DNA of 64,000 bases from Pseudomonas sp. G34 (GTDB lineage: Bacteria; Pseudomonadota; Gammaproteobacteria; Pseudomonadales; Pseudomonadaceae). The stretch is from contig NZ_JAVHZV010000002.1 of the NCBI RefSeq assembly GCF_031119625.1, positions 1-64,000 of the forward strand. The letters are read 5' to 3'. Both the position numbers and the translations under genes were made by a program. Below are positions 41,996 through 51,765 of the stretch, piece after piece; position 1 is the stretch's first letter; the number at the start of each line of letters is the position of its first letter. The notes below the pieces were generated by a model that did no database searches, was not told the origin of the DNA, and saw nothing but the letters and a program-made list of their open reading frames with translations.

Positions 41996-44900
41996 CTAGC
42001 TCGTCTCCCAGGTCGTGGTGGTGGCCTCGGGCAGGTCCGGCGAGGACTCGTCCTTCGGCGTGAACGAGCCATAGCCACTGACGTAGATATGCTCGTTGCC
42101 CTCGTCGTCGATAAAGGTGTATTCGTGGCCGGAGGCCCAGGAGTAGCCGCCGGTCCTTTCGTTGGCACCGTCCCCCAGGTAGTCGCGGTGGGTTTCGTCC
42201 TCGCCTTGCCATTCGGCCTGGCGGAACTCGAAGACGCTGCGATCATCCGGGGTGTCGCGCTGGCGGTAGTTGGACAGGTAGGTCTGCAGCCAGACGTAGT
42301 TGTTCGCGCCCTGTTCCTGCAGCAGCCCGTCCTTCTCGAATTGCTGGATCTGCTCCCACTTCTCCATGGAGACCTTGTGCAGCTTGTGGGACTTGATGGT
42401 GCCCAGGATCGCGCCGATGAAGCCCAGGCCGGCCGAAATCAGGAAGCCCACCGGCCCGGCAGCGGCAATGATGCGGCCTGCCGAACCGCCGATGATGCCC
42501 CAGGCACCGTTGACGCTGGCCACGCCGGCCGCCACGCCACTCAAGCCACCGAACACCCCGAGAAAGCCTGCGGCCGTCTGCAGTGAGTCGCCATTCTTGA
42601 GGCCGTCGCGGATGCCGAAGGCGCCCAGCACGATGCCGGTCACCGCGCCAGCCAGGTCGGCGGAAGAGCCAATGAAGCGCGATACCGAACCGGCGATACG
42701 GTGCCCCGTGCTGGCATCGGCGATGCGGTACTTGGTGTTGCCGGCGCCGTCCAGGTAACCGCGCTTGAAGGCCTCGGCATCGAAGTTGGCGTAGTGGTCG
42801 CGGTTGGCGACGTTGGGAACCTTGTTGGGGTTGTCCGTCCCATAGTCGGGGCCGGCAATCACCTGGGTGACACCGCCCCTCTCGTCGTGAACGTAGACGG
42901 ATGGTATGTCGCTGATAAAGCCCTGGCCGGCCAGGTGCTTGGCCAGGTTGGCATCCACATTGACATCGGGTGGCGCCACAGGCGGCAGCTTGCCCCACAT
43001 TTCCGGGATGCTTTTGCTCAGCCCCAGGTGCTCGTACACCTTGGTGTTGAGGATGGTGTCGTAGGTCTTCGAGCCCAGGGTGAGGAAACTGTTGGAGAAG
43101 CTGGCGAAGGTGATGAAGTCAGCGGCGATGGCCAGTCGTCCTTCCGGGGTACTGGCCAGGTTACCCGGATTGCCGTGCAGCTGGTAAATGCCACGGGCCA
43201 GGCCGAAGATGCCGGACACCGAGCCGAGGGTGCCGGTGTCCTTCATGGTGGTGAACATCTTGGTCAGGTTGTCCCGCTCGGTCGAGGATAGCGAGCGGAA
43301 GGCATTGTTCTCGGCATTGAACGCGCGCTGGATGTCGGTATCGGTGACCACGCCGTTACGCATGTAGGTATCACCCAGCTCTGCGTAGATCTTGCTGAAC
43401 GCCGCCGCATCGTTCTTGTTCAGCGCGAACTTCTGGAGGGTGGTTTCCCAGCTGCTGATCAGGTGCGAGGGGATATCGGGGATGGCCCGGGCCGCCCGCA
43501 GCCAGTAGTTGGTGGTGTCGATCGCCGCCAGCGAGCTGTTGTCCTCGCTGATCTGGCTGGGGTCGGCCATGATCGCATCGAGGTCCATGATCATGCTGTC
43601 GCGGCTCAGGTCGCCGAGAAACTGCTCGGCCGCCTGCGGGTCGATCTGCGCCAGGTTGAGGTAGGTCTGCTGGATTTCCAGCTGCGCCAGTTCGCCCTTG
43701 CCCTCGGCTTCCAGCGCCTTGATGTAGGTCCGGAACGCCTCGGAGTTGGCGCTGCTTTTCAGCCTTTCCTCGACCTCGGCGATCTTCTCCGGCCCGCCAA
43801 CCACCTTGTCCCTGGCCTCCTTGTCGAAACGCGCGAGGTCGGCCGCGACGGTCTCGTCGCTGGTCAGTTCGGCCAGGGTTTCGTCGATGGCCTGGACATC
43901 GAATATCTCTTCGCGCACATCCCGGCTGGTTACGTCGATGGGGTCGCTGGCATCGGCCTTGTAGCCGCGGCCGTGCTCGGGAATGATCGACATGCCGTTC
44001 TCGGCCATGCTCTTGGCTTCCAGGGCACGCAGGAAGCGGGCGCGCGGGTCGTCGGCGGCGATGCTGCCGTCTTTGACGCCCTCGCGATAGGTCTCGATCA
44101 TGCGTTGCAGGGCCAGCTCCCGCACGTTCAGGGTTTGCCCGTCCTCGTTGCTTTCGCTGGTCGGCAGCTCGTTGATGCTGACCTCCGCGAGCGGCGGCAG
44201 GCCGTGTTCCCTGCGCAGCGCATCGAGGTCATTGATCTGCAGGGTGACCTCGTCACGGTGCCCCGCCACCTGGGCGAACAACTCCGGGTTGGTCGCTTCA
44301 CTGACGATCAGCTTTTCTTCCTCGCCGCCGGGTTTGCGATAGGTGAAGGCGATCAGGCCGGGGCCGTACTCGCCAACGCCACCCATACTGGCGATGTCTT
44401 CGGTGGAGGGCAGGTAGTGATCAGCGTCTGCCAGGCGGTAGCCATCGCCCTCGGCCCGGGCGATGCCGGCAAGCACCTCGGCCGCCTGGGCATAGGCCTT
44501 GAACGAGTCCGGCGCCAGGGCTTGGATGGCGACCACCTTGCTGCCGTCCTTGAGGGTGATGACCTGCACGCCGCCCTCACTGAAGGCATGCACGTTGTCG
44601 ATCTCGGCCAGCGCAACGGGCTCGTTGGCGTCGCTGGCCAGGCTGTCACCATTCTTGATGGCATTGACCAGGGCGTCATGGGCGACGCTGCCTTCGGTCT
44701 GCTTCAATGCCGCGAGCAGATCGTAGAGCCGCGAGCCGCGCAACTCCAGGCTCGGCGACCGCTCGTTGGCACCCGCCAGGCCGATACGCACGCCGGCGGG
44801 CAGCTGCATCTCGGCCTCGCTGGCGTCACCGGGCGCGAGCAGGTAGGCCTGCCCGTCGTAGCGGAACTGGATAAGTCCGGTTTGCTTGTCGATGCGCTCG

Positions 44901-45670
44901 ACCTGCAGCTTGTCGATGTCATAGTCGGCTGGCAGCGATTCCACGACCCCGTAGCCCTGCTGGCCAGCGGCGTCGATCTGGCCACGTACCTCGCTCAGGT
45001 ACTGCAGTTGCTGATGGGCCTGGGGATTCAACTGGGCAGAGACGATGTAGCGCTGACCGTCGCTGGTCTCGACCCGGGTCAGGCCGTCGCCCAGGGTTTC
45101 GATGCTCCGGTAGGCCGTGCTGCTCATGGGCAGGGTCTGCTGGGCGCCGAGCAGGGCGTAACCGTCGTTCTTGTAGGCAAGCACCTGCTCCATGTGCAGC
45201 AGGCGTTTGAAGGTGTCGGGGGTATGGCTCTGGGTAATGACCCACTGGTTGGCGCCGAACTGGTAGGTGATGACGCCGCTCTCGGCATTGCGGGTGTCGA
45301 TACTGGTGATGTGCTCGTAATAGGCGAGGGTATCGTTGTTGTCGACCGCCAGGGTATAGCCTTCGGCCTGGGCGGTGAGGGTGTAGTGATCCTCTACCAC
45401 CCGCTGGTAGAGCGCCGGTGTACTGGAGCGATAGACGATCACCTGCTCGCCGTCGCGGGTGACATAGCGCACGGTATCGGCCGCCACCTGCCCGGGTGCC
45501 TCGATGCGCTCGTACTCCTCGAGGCGCGGCGGCGCCTGCTCCGGCTTGGCCTGGCGGTAGCCATCGGCAGGTTTGCTGGACAACAGGCGCGAGTGCTTCA
45601 GAACCTGGTCGAAGGAGGCGCCGCTGCCCGGCTGCGTAGCGAGGCGGTCGCCCTGGTGAATGGTGGTCAT
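41996..45670 (-). CDS. Giant T3SS-associated protein A (HrpK-like, putative translocator or effector)
   Basis: This 1224-residue protein has no Sec signal; its N-terminus is Ser/Thr/Gln-rich (MTTIHQGDRLATQPGSGASF), as in T3SS substrates. Residues about 30-430 hold tandem copies of a 70-residue unit (for example GVITYQFGANQWVITQSHTP, TRVETSDGQRYIVSAQLNPQ, VQVITLKDGSKVVAIQALAP). A middle block near 813 (SVSGIFGLARGIYQL, then GLSKSIPEMWGK) recalls HrpK-type proteins. A Gly/Ala-rich hydrophobic stretch at about 990-1090 could enter membranes. It lacks the EF-hand-like tail of its two paralogues. ATG 45670 has GGAG upstream. Confidence 0.75.
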   Translation of the reverse strand: MTTIHQGDRLATQPGSGASFDQVLKHSRLLSSKPADGYRQAKPEQAPPRLEEYERIEAPGQVAADTVRYVTRDGEQVIVYRSSTPALYQRVVEDHYTLTAQAEGYTLAVDNNDTLAYYEHITSIDTRNAESGVITYQFGANQWVITQSHTPDTFKRLLHMEQVLAYKNDGYALLGAQQTLPMSSTAYRSIETLGDGLTRVETSDGQRYIVSAQLNPQAHQQLQYLSEVRGQIDAAGQQGYGVVESLPADYDIDKLQVERIDKQTGLIQFRYDGQAYLLAPGDASEAEMQLPAGVRIGLAGANERSPSLELRGSRLYDLLAALKQTEGSVAHDALVNAIKNGDSLASDANEPVALAEIDNVHAFSEGGVQVITLKDGSKVVAIQALAPDSFKAYAQAAEVLAGIARAEGDGYRLADADHYLPSTEDIASMGGVGEYGPGLIAFTYRKPGGEEEKLIVSEATNPELFAQVAGHRDEVTLQINDLDALRREHGLPPLAEVSINELPTSESNEDGQTLNVRELALQRMIETYREGVKDGSIAADDPRARFLRALEAKSMAENGMSIIPEHGRGYKADASDPIDVTSRDVREEIFDVQAIDETLAELTSDETVAADLARFDKEARDKVVGGPEKIAEVEERLKSSANSEAFRTYIKALEAEGKGELAQLEIQQTYLNLAQIDPQAAEQFLGDLSRDSMIMDLDAIMADPSQISEDNSSLAAIDTTNYWLRAARAIPDIPSHLISSWETTLQKFALNKNDAAAFSKIYAELGDTYMRNGVVTDTDIQRAFNAENNAFRSLSSTERDNLTKMFTTMKDTGTLGSVSGIFGLARGIYQLHGNPGNLASTPEGRLAIAADFITFASFSNSFLTLGSKTYDTILNTKVYEHLGLSKSIPEMWGKLPPVAPPDVNVDANLAKHLAGQGFISDIPSVYVHDERGGVTQVIAGPDYGTDNPNKVPNVANRDHYANFDAEAFKRGYLDGAGNTKYRIADASTGHRIAGSVSRFIGSSADLAGAVTGIVLGAFGIRDGLKNGDSLQTAAGFLGVFGGLSGVAAGVASVNGAWGIIGGSAGRIIAAAGPVGFLISAGLGFIGAILGTIKSHKLHKVSMEKWEQIQQFEKDGLLQEQGANNYVWLQTYLSNYRQRDTPDDRSVFEFRQAEWQGEDETHRDYLGDGANERTGGYSWASGHEYTFIDDEGNEHIYVSGYGSFTPKDESSPDLPEATTTTWETS

Positions 45671-45915
45671 GGTTTGCTCCGCTTGCCGTGAACGCGTCAT
45701 GCAAAACGCACAGAAGGGTGGGTTTTGCAGAGGTTATGACAAAGGATGCAGCGTTCCGCTTCTGTGCAGCGGATATTCACCACAATTCGCACCCGTGAGG
45801 CGCTGTGCAAGTGACCACGGCTGGCCTGTGCGTTACTGGCAGGCCCTCAGGTTCCAGGCGGTCAGGATCTGTCGTGGCGGCCGCCTTCCGGCCACGATGC
45901 CCTGATCTTCTGTGC
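45671..45915. other. Gap between regulator and giant gene A
   Basis: The 245 bases hold no gene. Near 45871-45896 TCGTGGC and GCCACGA form a hairpin that could end the regulator message on the minus strand, without a T-run. The promoter of gene A should lie in the remainder, but neither a HrpL-type box nor the 10-bp repeats seen elsewhere were found. Confidence 0.45.
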
Positions 45916-47649
45916 TCAGCGAACCTGCTGGCGCAACGGCTGCTGCGCGGCCGGCGGTTCCACCCGCGGGCTCGATGAGCGATCACGGTAGGGGCCGAGG
46001 CCGAGTGCCGCCAAGGTCAGTTCCAGGCCCAGGGACTGGTTGCCGTCGGTGGAGCAGGCCCAGGTGAGCGCCGAGCGGATGGTGTCGCTCTCCGCGCCGT
46101 AGAGGTTCTTCCAGGCTTCCGGCACCACGGCATCCAGCTGGCTGGCCGCCTTCTTCACCACCCCCAGTGCATAGGCCGCATGGCGGGCGACCAGGCGCTG
46201 GGTACTGCCGGTCTGGTCAAGCTTCTCCAGCGCGTAGAGGCGCTCGCTCTTGGGCATCTGGTAGTACTTGAGGGTGTCGTCGCGGTGGGCGATCAACAGC
46301 GACTTGTCCACCAGGCTTTCGATCAGCGGCAGCGGGTCACCCGGCAGCATCGCGTCGCCTTCGACCAGGGCGCGCACGGCGTTCAGGGTGAAGGTGCCGT
46401 TGAAGATCGCCACCAGGCGCAGCATCGCCTGTTCGGCGGGCGCCAGGGTCTGGTAGGACCAGTCCAGGGTGGCGCGCAGCGAGCGGTGACGAGGCGGGGC
46501 GGTACGGCGGCCCTCCATCTGCAGGCGGAACTCGCCGTCCAGCAGTTCGGCCAATGGGCCCAGGCCAAAGGCGCTGACCCGGGTGGCGGCGATTTCGATA
46601 TCCAGGGGAATACCGTCGAGCTTGCGGCAGATGTTGATCACGTCCGCCACGTTGCCGTCGTTGAGGGTAAAGGCGGTGTCGCTGGCCTGCACCCGCTCCA
46701 CGAACAGCTCGATGGCCGGATAGCCCAGTGCCTGCTCGGCGTTCGGGTGCTCGCAGGCAGCGGGCAGCTGCAGCGGCAGCAGGCGCTCGATCTGCTCGCC
46801 GGCCGTGCGCAGCGGCTCGCGGCTGGTGGCCAGGATGGCGCAATCGGGGGTCCACTTGAGCAGGGTTTCCACCACCAGCGCCGTGCCGTCCAGCGCCTGC
46901 TCACAGTTGTCCAGAATCAATAACTGACGCCGTTGCTGCAGGTGCTGCACCACCTCACGCAGGGGATCGCTGCTGGCCTGCAGGCCCAGTGCCTCGGCCA
47001 GGGCGTGGGGGATGCGGCTGTCCTCGTCGATTTCGCTGAGGTCGACGAAACAGGTGGCATAGGCCATCTCGCCGGCGAGCTGGTTGCCGAGTGCCAGCGC
47101 GACGGTGCTCTTGCCGATGCCGCCGGGGCCTACCAGCGACACCAGGCGCGTCTGTTGCAGCTGTTCGGCCAGGCGTTGCAGCACCGTATCTCGGCCCAGC
47201 GGCCGGGTGATCAGGCTGGGCAGCGAGGGCAGGCGCTCTGCCATGCTGGGCTCGCTGCCAGTGGCGTAGGGTTCGGTATGTGCCACGAAGCGATAACCCC
47301 GGCCCGGCACGGTAACGATGTATTCGAAGCCGGTTTCGTCTTCGCTGAGCACCCGGCGCAGGGCGACGATCTGTGCACGCAGGTTGCACTCTTCGACGAT
47401 GACCTTCGGCCAGGCGCAGGCGATCAGCTCGGATTTCTCCAGCAGCTCTCCGGGCCGCGCCGCCATGGCGATCAACAGGTCCAGCGCCCGGCTGCCCAGG
47501 CTGACCGGCTCACCGTGCTTGAGCAGCAGGTGTTGGCGTGGGTAGAGAATGAAAGGGCCGAACCGCACAGCGCCTTCGCTGCTGAATGGTGCATGGTCGT
47601 AAGGCGTCTCGGTCGGCGTTGTGGTGGTGCCGAGAGTGGTCGAATACAT
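45916..47649 (-). CDS. Winged-helix/NTPase transcriptional regulator of the T3SS region
   Basis: This 577-residue cytoplasmic regulator has an OmpR/CadC-type winged helix at residues 28-123 (SLGSRALDLLIAMAARPGEL, VTVPGRGYRFVA). An NB-ARC/AAA-like NTPase follows (P-loop GPGGIGKST at 174-182, LLILDNCEQ as Walker B, ILATSREPL sensor), then a helical region to the end. There is no receiver domain, membrane helix or sensor. Start MYSTTLGTTTTP at 47649 follows GAGGGACTATAGGC. It lies between two giant T3SS-associated genes and is divergent from one of them, so it is the best local candidate to control the system. Confidence 0.85.
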   Translation of the reverse strand: MYSTTLGTTTTPTETPYDHAPFSSEGAVRFGPFILYPRQHLLLKHGEPVSLGSRALDLLIAMAARPGELLEKSELIACAWPKVIVEECNLRAQIVALRRVLSEDETGFEYIVTVPGRGYRFVAHTEPYATGSEPSMAERLPSLPSLITRPLGRDTVLQRLAEQLQQTRLVSLVGPGGIGKSTVALALGNQLAGEMAYATCFVDLSEIDEDSRIPHALAEALGLQASSDPLREVVQHLQQRRQLLILDNCEQALDGTALVVETLLKWTPDCAILATSREPLRTAGEQIERLLPLQLPAACEHPNAEQALGYPAIELFVERVQASDTAFTLNDGNVADVINICRKLDGIPLDIEIAATRVSAFGLGPLAELLDGEFRLQMEGRRTAPPRHRSLRATLDWSYQTLAPAEQAMLRLVAIFNGTFTLNAVRALVEGDAMLPGDPLPLIESLVDKSLLIAHRDDTLKYYQMPKSERLYALEKLDQTGSTQRLVARHAAYALGVVKKAASQLDAVVPEAWKNLYGAESDTIRSALTWACSTDGNQSLGLELTLAALGLGPYRDRSSSPRVEPPAAQQPLRQQVR

Positions 47650-48347
47650 GCCTATAGTCCCTCGAGGATTATGGTTGTTGTACGCACGGGTGACCGTTGC
47701 GCCCAGGCGCACCGCGTCATGCTCGGGTTCGGTTCGCGTGGCGGCCCGACGCGGCGGTCGCTGGCGGAACGTGCCGGTGCGGCAGTTTGAATAGGCAAGA
47801 AGATCCCTCCAGAACGTACTTGTTTTTGTATATCACCGCAGTGCTGCAAAGCGGTGTCGATCAGAGGCGGGGTGTATTTCGCAATTAACGTGCCGTACCG
47901 GAACGGGTCTCGGCGTTCGCTAACTGATTGATTGTGAATGGCCACGGAGGTTCGGCCGGTCTGGCGCGTTCGGAACTTCGGATAACGCTGCAAAAGCTGT
48001 TCGGGAATCCGACCCGGGCAGGGTGCATCGAGCGTGGTCGATCGCATGTCGCGTTGCTCCTGACAGTCTGTTCAGCGCCGCCCTTGCGTCCTGTTAAGGG
48101 CCATGTGTCGCCGTGAAAAGCTGCGAAATCCGTCGCGATCAGGTTGTTACATCTTTGTTTCGATTGCTTGAATGAGAGGGCAGCAGGGCGCGCCTTTTTG
48201 CGTGCACCGTTCTCGTTTCCGTCAATTTGGTGGGGCGTCACGCGTTGCCTGCGCCGTTCAACAAGTGCCATAGCCATCTTCTTTCGCACAAGGAGCGCAG
48301 CGCCGTTTTGCGACCTTGTCCACTTATCGAGCCGGAGCGCAGAGCCG
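47650..48347. promoter_or_regulatory. Divergent control region between the regulator and giant gene B
   Basis: These 698 bases are less GC-rich than the coding flanks and hold no convincing gene. They must include promoters for both genes. Apart from the repeats at 48113-48132 and a GTTGTTACAT at 48143 (compare GTTGTTAAAG, the complement of the T3SS operon repeats), I see no recognisable site. No HrpL-type box was found. Confidence 0.5.
48113..48132 (+). promoter_or_regulatory. GTGAAA-type 10-bp direct repeat upstream of giant gene B
   Basis: GTGAAAAGCT is followed without gap by GCGAAATCCG, one repeat per helical turn, about 215 bases before the start codon. A closely similar pair (GTGAAATGCT, GTGAAACATT) lies upstream of giant gene C. 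This suits an OmpR-type DNA-binding domain. Confidence 0.45.
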
Positions 48348-51300
48348 ATGAGCACCATCGATACAACAAGACCAGAGCGTGTGACCGGGGAAACCGGCGA
48401 TACCGAGTTCGACGACAAGCTGCGCGAAGCGCAGGGCAAGGGCGGGCAGCTCGACAAGGAAGGCATCGAGGCCTACAAGGAGTACCGCGGCCCCTACCTG
48501 GACGGCAAGCCGCCGCTGGCCGAGAGCAATCACCAGTGGAAGGAAGAGGACATCGTCAACGTCGAGACCGAATGGCTGTCGTCCAGCGGCCACCGCCTCA
48601 TGCTCTGGGACGACCTGTTGCTGGTGACCATGAAAAACGGCGATCAGGTGCTGGTGCACGCCGGCGTGAACCCGCGGCTGCACCAGGTGGCCAAGGAAAA
48701 ACTGGATGCCGGTGACGTCGCCGGGCCGCCGGCCTGGACCGAGAAGGAACTGTCCGAGGAGCATGAGCTCTGGCTTGGCAAACGCGAAGCCTATGGGTTC
48801 GAGGTGGTCACCTCGGCCGAGCAGATTCCCGAGCTGGGCGATCTGCGTTTCATCGAAGACGGCTACATGGATATGAGCGCGGCGGTGTATCACCCTGTCC
48901 ACGGCTTCCAGCTGACCGTCGACAACAGCGGTTCCTATGGTGCGAACGACACGGCCCTGTTCACCACCGCCGATGGCAGCAAGTACGCGGTCTCCAAGGA
49001 GGTCTCGCCGGAAGCCTACAAGAAGGTCAAGGAGCTGGCCGAGACCCGCGACAAGATCGAGAGCAAGATCGAGGATGACGGCTACAAGGTGATGAGCGCC
49101 CGGGACGACATTCCGGTGGTCACCGATGGCACCAAGGTGGAGACCCTGGCGCCGGGCGTGCTTGCCGTGGAAACGCCGCGGCGTGGCAAGTTCATCGTCA
49201 TCGAGAGTGTCACGCCGGAGCACTTCGCCACCCTCAGCGGGGTGCAGACCGAGAAGCAGCAAGGCGCCGTCGACAAGGCATTCGAGGATCGCGACCTGCC
49301 GCCGGCCAAGGAAACCGACCTGATGCTCGCCGAAACCAGCGAGAAGAAGGACGGCAAGGCCAAGACCGTTGGCGAGCTGTATTACGACAATCTCAAGGAG
49401 GCCTACAAGGACAAGCCGTCCGACTCCAAGGAAGCCAAGTACCTGCGCCTGCTCGAAGCCCGGGCGATGCTCAGCGGCGGCTTCCAGTACCTGCCCTATA
49501 GCACCACCAACGGCGCCTTCAACAGCACCACCACCAGCTATGGCAAGGATCCCAAGGAGATGAACCCGGCCGAAATGCGCGGCCTGGTGGACGAGGGCAA
49601 GCTCGGCGAGGAGCTGCTGGCATTGATGACCGATGAGGACATCGCCGCCGACAACGATCGTTTTCTCAAGGAAGCGATCGACAAGGTCGAGGACAAGGAC
49701 GGCTTCAAGGACAAGCTGGCCGAGACCCTGCGCGACCCCGAGTACAAAGAGGCGCTCGAGGCGCTGGAGAAGGACAACCCCGAAGGCGCGGCGGCCCGCT
49801 ATGCCGCCGACATGCAATCACTCAGCCTGCTCGATTCGGAGCTGGCGGCGCAGATCGACACCGAGTTCAAGTTCGGCATTCCCATCGACCAGCTCAACGA
49901 GCTGTACAAGGATGGTGTCGAAGGCGTCGGCGAGGAGAACGTCGACAAGGCCACCACCGACATGGTCTCCACCCTGCTGACCACCATGATGACCTCGGTG
50001 CTGGGTACCAAGCGCGGTACCGACATCTACAACTACTTCTTCGGCGGCGGCAAGGAGAAGGGCCAGGCCAAGCCCGAGCTGAATGCCGAGGAGCAGAAGC
50101 TGGTCACCGCCGCGGAAAACTCCCGGGAGCCGCTGACCCAGCTGCTCAAGGACAGCGCCAAGGCGAGCATCAACGACCCCTCGGGGAATTCCGGTGCCAT
50201 CACCGCCGAGAAGATCGAAAAGGCGGTGGCGAAAGTCCCCCTGGCCGAGCGCGACGGTGTCGCCGGGGTACTGGGCAAGCTAGGCAAGACCGGGGTACTG
50301 AGTTCCGGCGCCGGTTTGATCTCGATGGTCGCCGGGATCTACAAGCTCTCCGATGGCGGGCTGAACTTCGGCGAAACGCCGGCCGAGCGCATCGAGGCGG
50401 CGAAGAACTTCGTGACCACCATCAGCATGATCTCGCCGATGGCCACCATGGTCACCGGGGCCTATGAAGAACTGTTCCGCACCCCGAGCAGCCCGGGCAA
50501 GCCGAGCATTGCCGATACGCTGGGGTTGGGCAAGAGCCTCAAGGAAACCGTCTGGGACAAGCACTTCAAACCCAGGGACGTGTCGGAAACCGACGCCATC
50601 GAACTCAAGGAACGGCAGCAGAAACTCGACAACCTCAAAGAGCTGCCCCAGCTCGACATGGGCAAGGATTTCACCGCTGAAAATTTCTGGAAGGAGTTCG
50701 ATGACACCACCCGCAAATCGCGGCCGGCAGTCGAGGACCTGATCGAACAGCTGCCGCCGGAGCAGCGTGACGCGGCGCGCACCAGCTTTCTCAACATCAC
50801 CGACAAGAACCCGGATTTGAGCAAGGTGCCCGAGGCCGATCGGCTGCGCTGGGTGGGGGGTGCGCTGTCGACCATCGGCGGCGCTGCCGACGTGGTGGGT
50901 GGGGTGCTCGACCTGGTACTCGGCGGCATGGGCATCGACAAGCTGCGCAAGGAAGGTGGCACGCCCGAACAGTTCGCCGCCAAGAGCCTGCAGCTGGTCG
51001 GCGGCACCGCCGGGCTGGTGATGGGCGGGGCCGGCCTGGCGGCAGCCATTGGCGTCGGTTCGGCGGCCGTTGCCGGGGTGGTTGCCGCCGCCGCCGGTGG
51101 TGTGGGTGCGGTACTGGGTTTCATCGGCGCCATCATCGGCGGCGTGGTCGCCCTGAAGAAGAGCGAGGAGACGGTCGAGAAGGTACGCGACTACTTCCGC
51201 GAGCTGGACAAGGATGGCGTGCTGGAAAAGGAGTGGGGCGACAAGCTCAACTACCTGGTGCACATGGGCTACGAGTACAACTATTACGAGGGCAAGTACG

Positions 51301-51752
51301 AAGACCGCTTCGATGCCTGGTACCCCGAGGACATTCCCGTCTGGGAGGCGCAACCCGAGCACTACAAGGAATTCACCGAGAAGGTCGAGAAGGATGGGCG
51401 CATCGACGATGACTGGTTCACCGACAACATGCAGGATCTGGTCACCCACAGCGACAAGTTCGACGCCGAGTTCTATCGCGACAACAAGGACAAGATCGAG
51501 CGCATCGTCGACAACTGGGAGCAGTGGCAGGGCAGCGATGACATCATCAGCGACAAGGATTTCAACAAGCTGCTCAACGGCGATGACCGTTTCGACAACT
51601 CCAAGGAAGACATCGACGCGGTGCGCTTCCTGATGGAAAACAAGGAATTCTTCGAGTTCCTCGACACCATCCGCTTCCACCCCAACAACACCAAGTCCGA
51701 TGGCAAGATCAGCCGCAAGGACATCGACAAGTGGCTGGAGCAGGTGAGCTGA
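48348..51752 (+). CDS. Giant T3SS-associated protein B (HrpK-like, EF-hand-like tail)
   Basis: This 1134-residue protein is unusually rich in Lys, Asp and Glu and has no Sec signal (MSTIDTTRPERVTGETGDTE). The N-terminal repeats (to about 350) include LLLVTMKNGDQVLVHAGVNP and ALFTTADGSKYAVSKEVSPE. The middle block near 653 is GAGLISMVAGIYKLSDGG, then GLGKSLKETVWDKHF. A Gly/Ala hydrophobic segment spans 838-937 (GAVLGFIGAIIGGVVALKK). The tail from about 1018 has WEQWQGSDDIISDKDFNKLL and SDGKISRKDIDKWLEQ, an EF-hand-like module. ATG 48348 follows GGAG by ten bases; in-frame sequence upstream looks non-coding. Confidence 0.75.
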   Translation: MSTIDTTRPERVTGETGDTEFDDKLREAQGKGGQLDKEGIEAYKEYRGPYLDGKPPLAESNHQWKEEDIVNVETEWLSSSGHRLMLWDDLLLVTMKNGDQVLVHAGVNPRLHQVAKEKLDAGDVAGPPAWTEKELSEEHELWLGKREAYGFEVVTSAEQIPELGDLRFIEDGYMDMSAAVYHPVHGFQLTVDNSGSYGANDTALFTTADGSKYAVSKEVSPEAYKKVKELAETRDKIESKIEDDGYKVMSARDDIPVVTDGTKVETLAPGVLAVETPRRGKFIVIESVTPEHFATLSGVQTEKQQGAVDKAFEDRDLPPAKETDLMLAETSEKKDGKAKTVGELYYDNLKEAYKDKPSDSKEAKYLRLLEARAMLSGGFQYLPYSTTNGAFNSTTTSYGKDPKEMNPAEMRGLVDEGKLGEELLALMTDEDIAADNDRFLKEAIDKVEDKDGFKDKLAETLRDPEYKEALEALEKDNPEGAAARYAADMQSLSLLDSELAAQIDTEFKFGIPIDQLNELYKDGVEGVGEENVDKATTDMVSTLLTTMMTSVLGTKRGTDIYNYFFGGGKEKGQAKPELNAEEQKLVTAAENSREPLTQLLKDSAKASINDPSGNSGAITAEKIEKAVAKVPLAERDGVAGVLGKLGKTGVLSSGAGLISMVAGIYKLSDGGLNFGETPAERIEAAKNFVTTISMISPMATMVTGAYEELFRTPSSPGKPSIADTLGLGKSLKETVWDKHFKPRDVSETDAIELKERQQKLDNLKELPQLDMGKDFTAENFWKEFDDTTRKSRPAVEDLIEQLPPEQRDAARTSFLNITDKNPDLSKVPEADRLRWVGGALSTIGGAADVVGGVLDLVLGGMGIDKLRKEGGTPEQFAAKSLQLVGGTAGLVMGGAGLAAAIGVGSAAVAGVVAAAAGGVGAVLGFIGAIIGGVVALKKSEETVEKVRDYFRELDKDGVLEKEWGDKLNYLVHMGYEYNYYEGKYEDRFDAWYPEDIPVWEAQPEHYKEFTEKVEKDGRIDDDWFTDNMQDLVTHSDKFDAEFYRDNKDKIERIVDNWEQWQGSDDIISDKDFNKLLNGDDRFDNSKEDIDAVRFLMENKEFFEFLDTIRFHPNNTKSDGKISRKDIDKWLEQVS

Positions 51753-51765
51753 TCGCCCGCGCCAC

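Noticed and set aside
43463..45691. 742-codon plus-strand frame opposite giant gene A
   Set aside because: The minus-strand reading contains coherent repeats and paralogues; the plus-strand reading does not.
48144..48347. Upstream extension of giant gene B by 68 codons
   Set aside because: The extension is Cys/Arg/Phe-rich, unlike the acidic polar protein, and the ATG at 48348 has its own ribosome-binding site.
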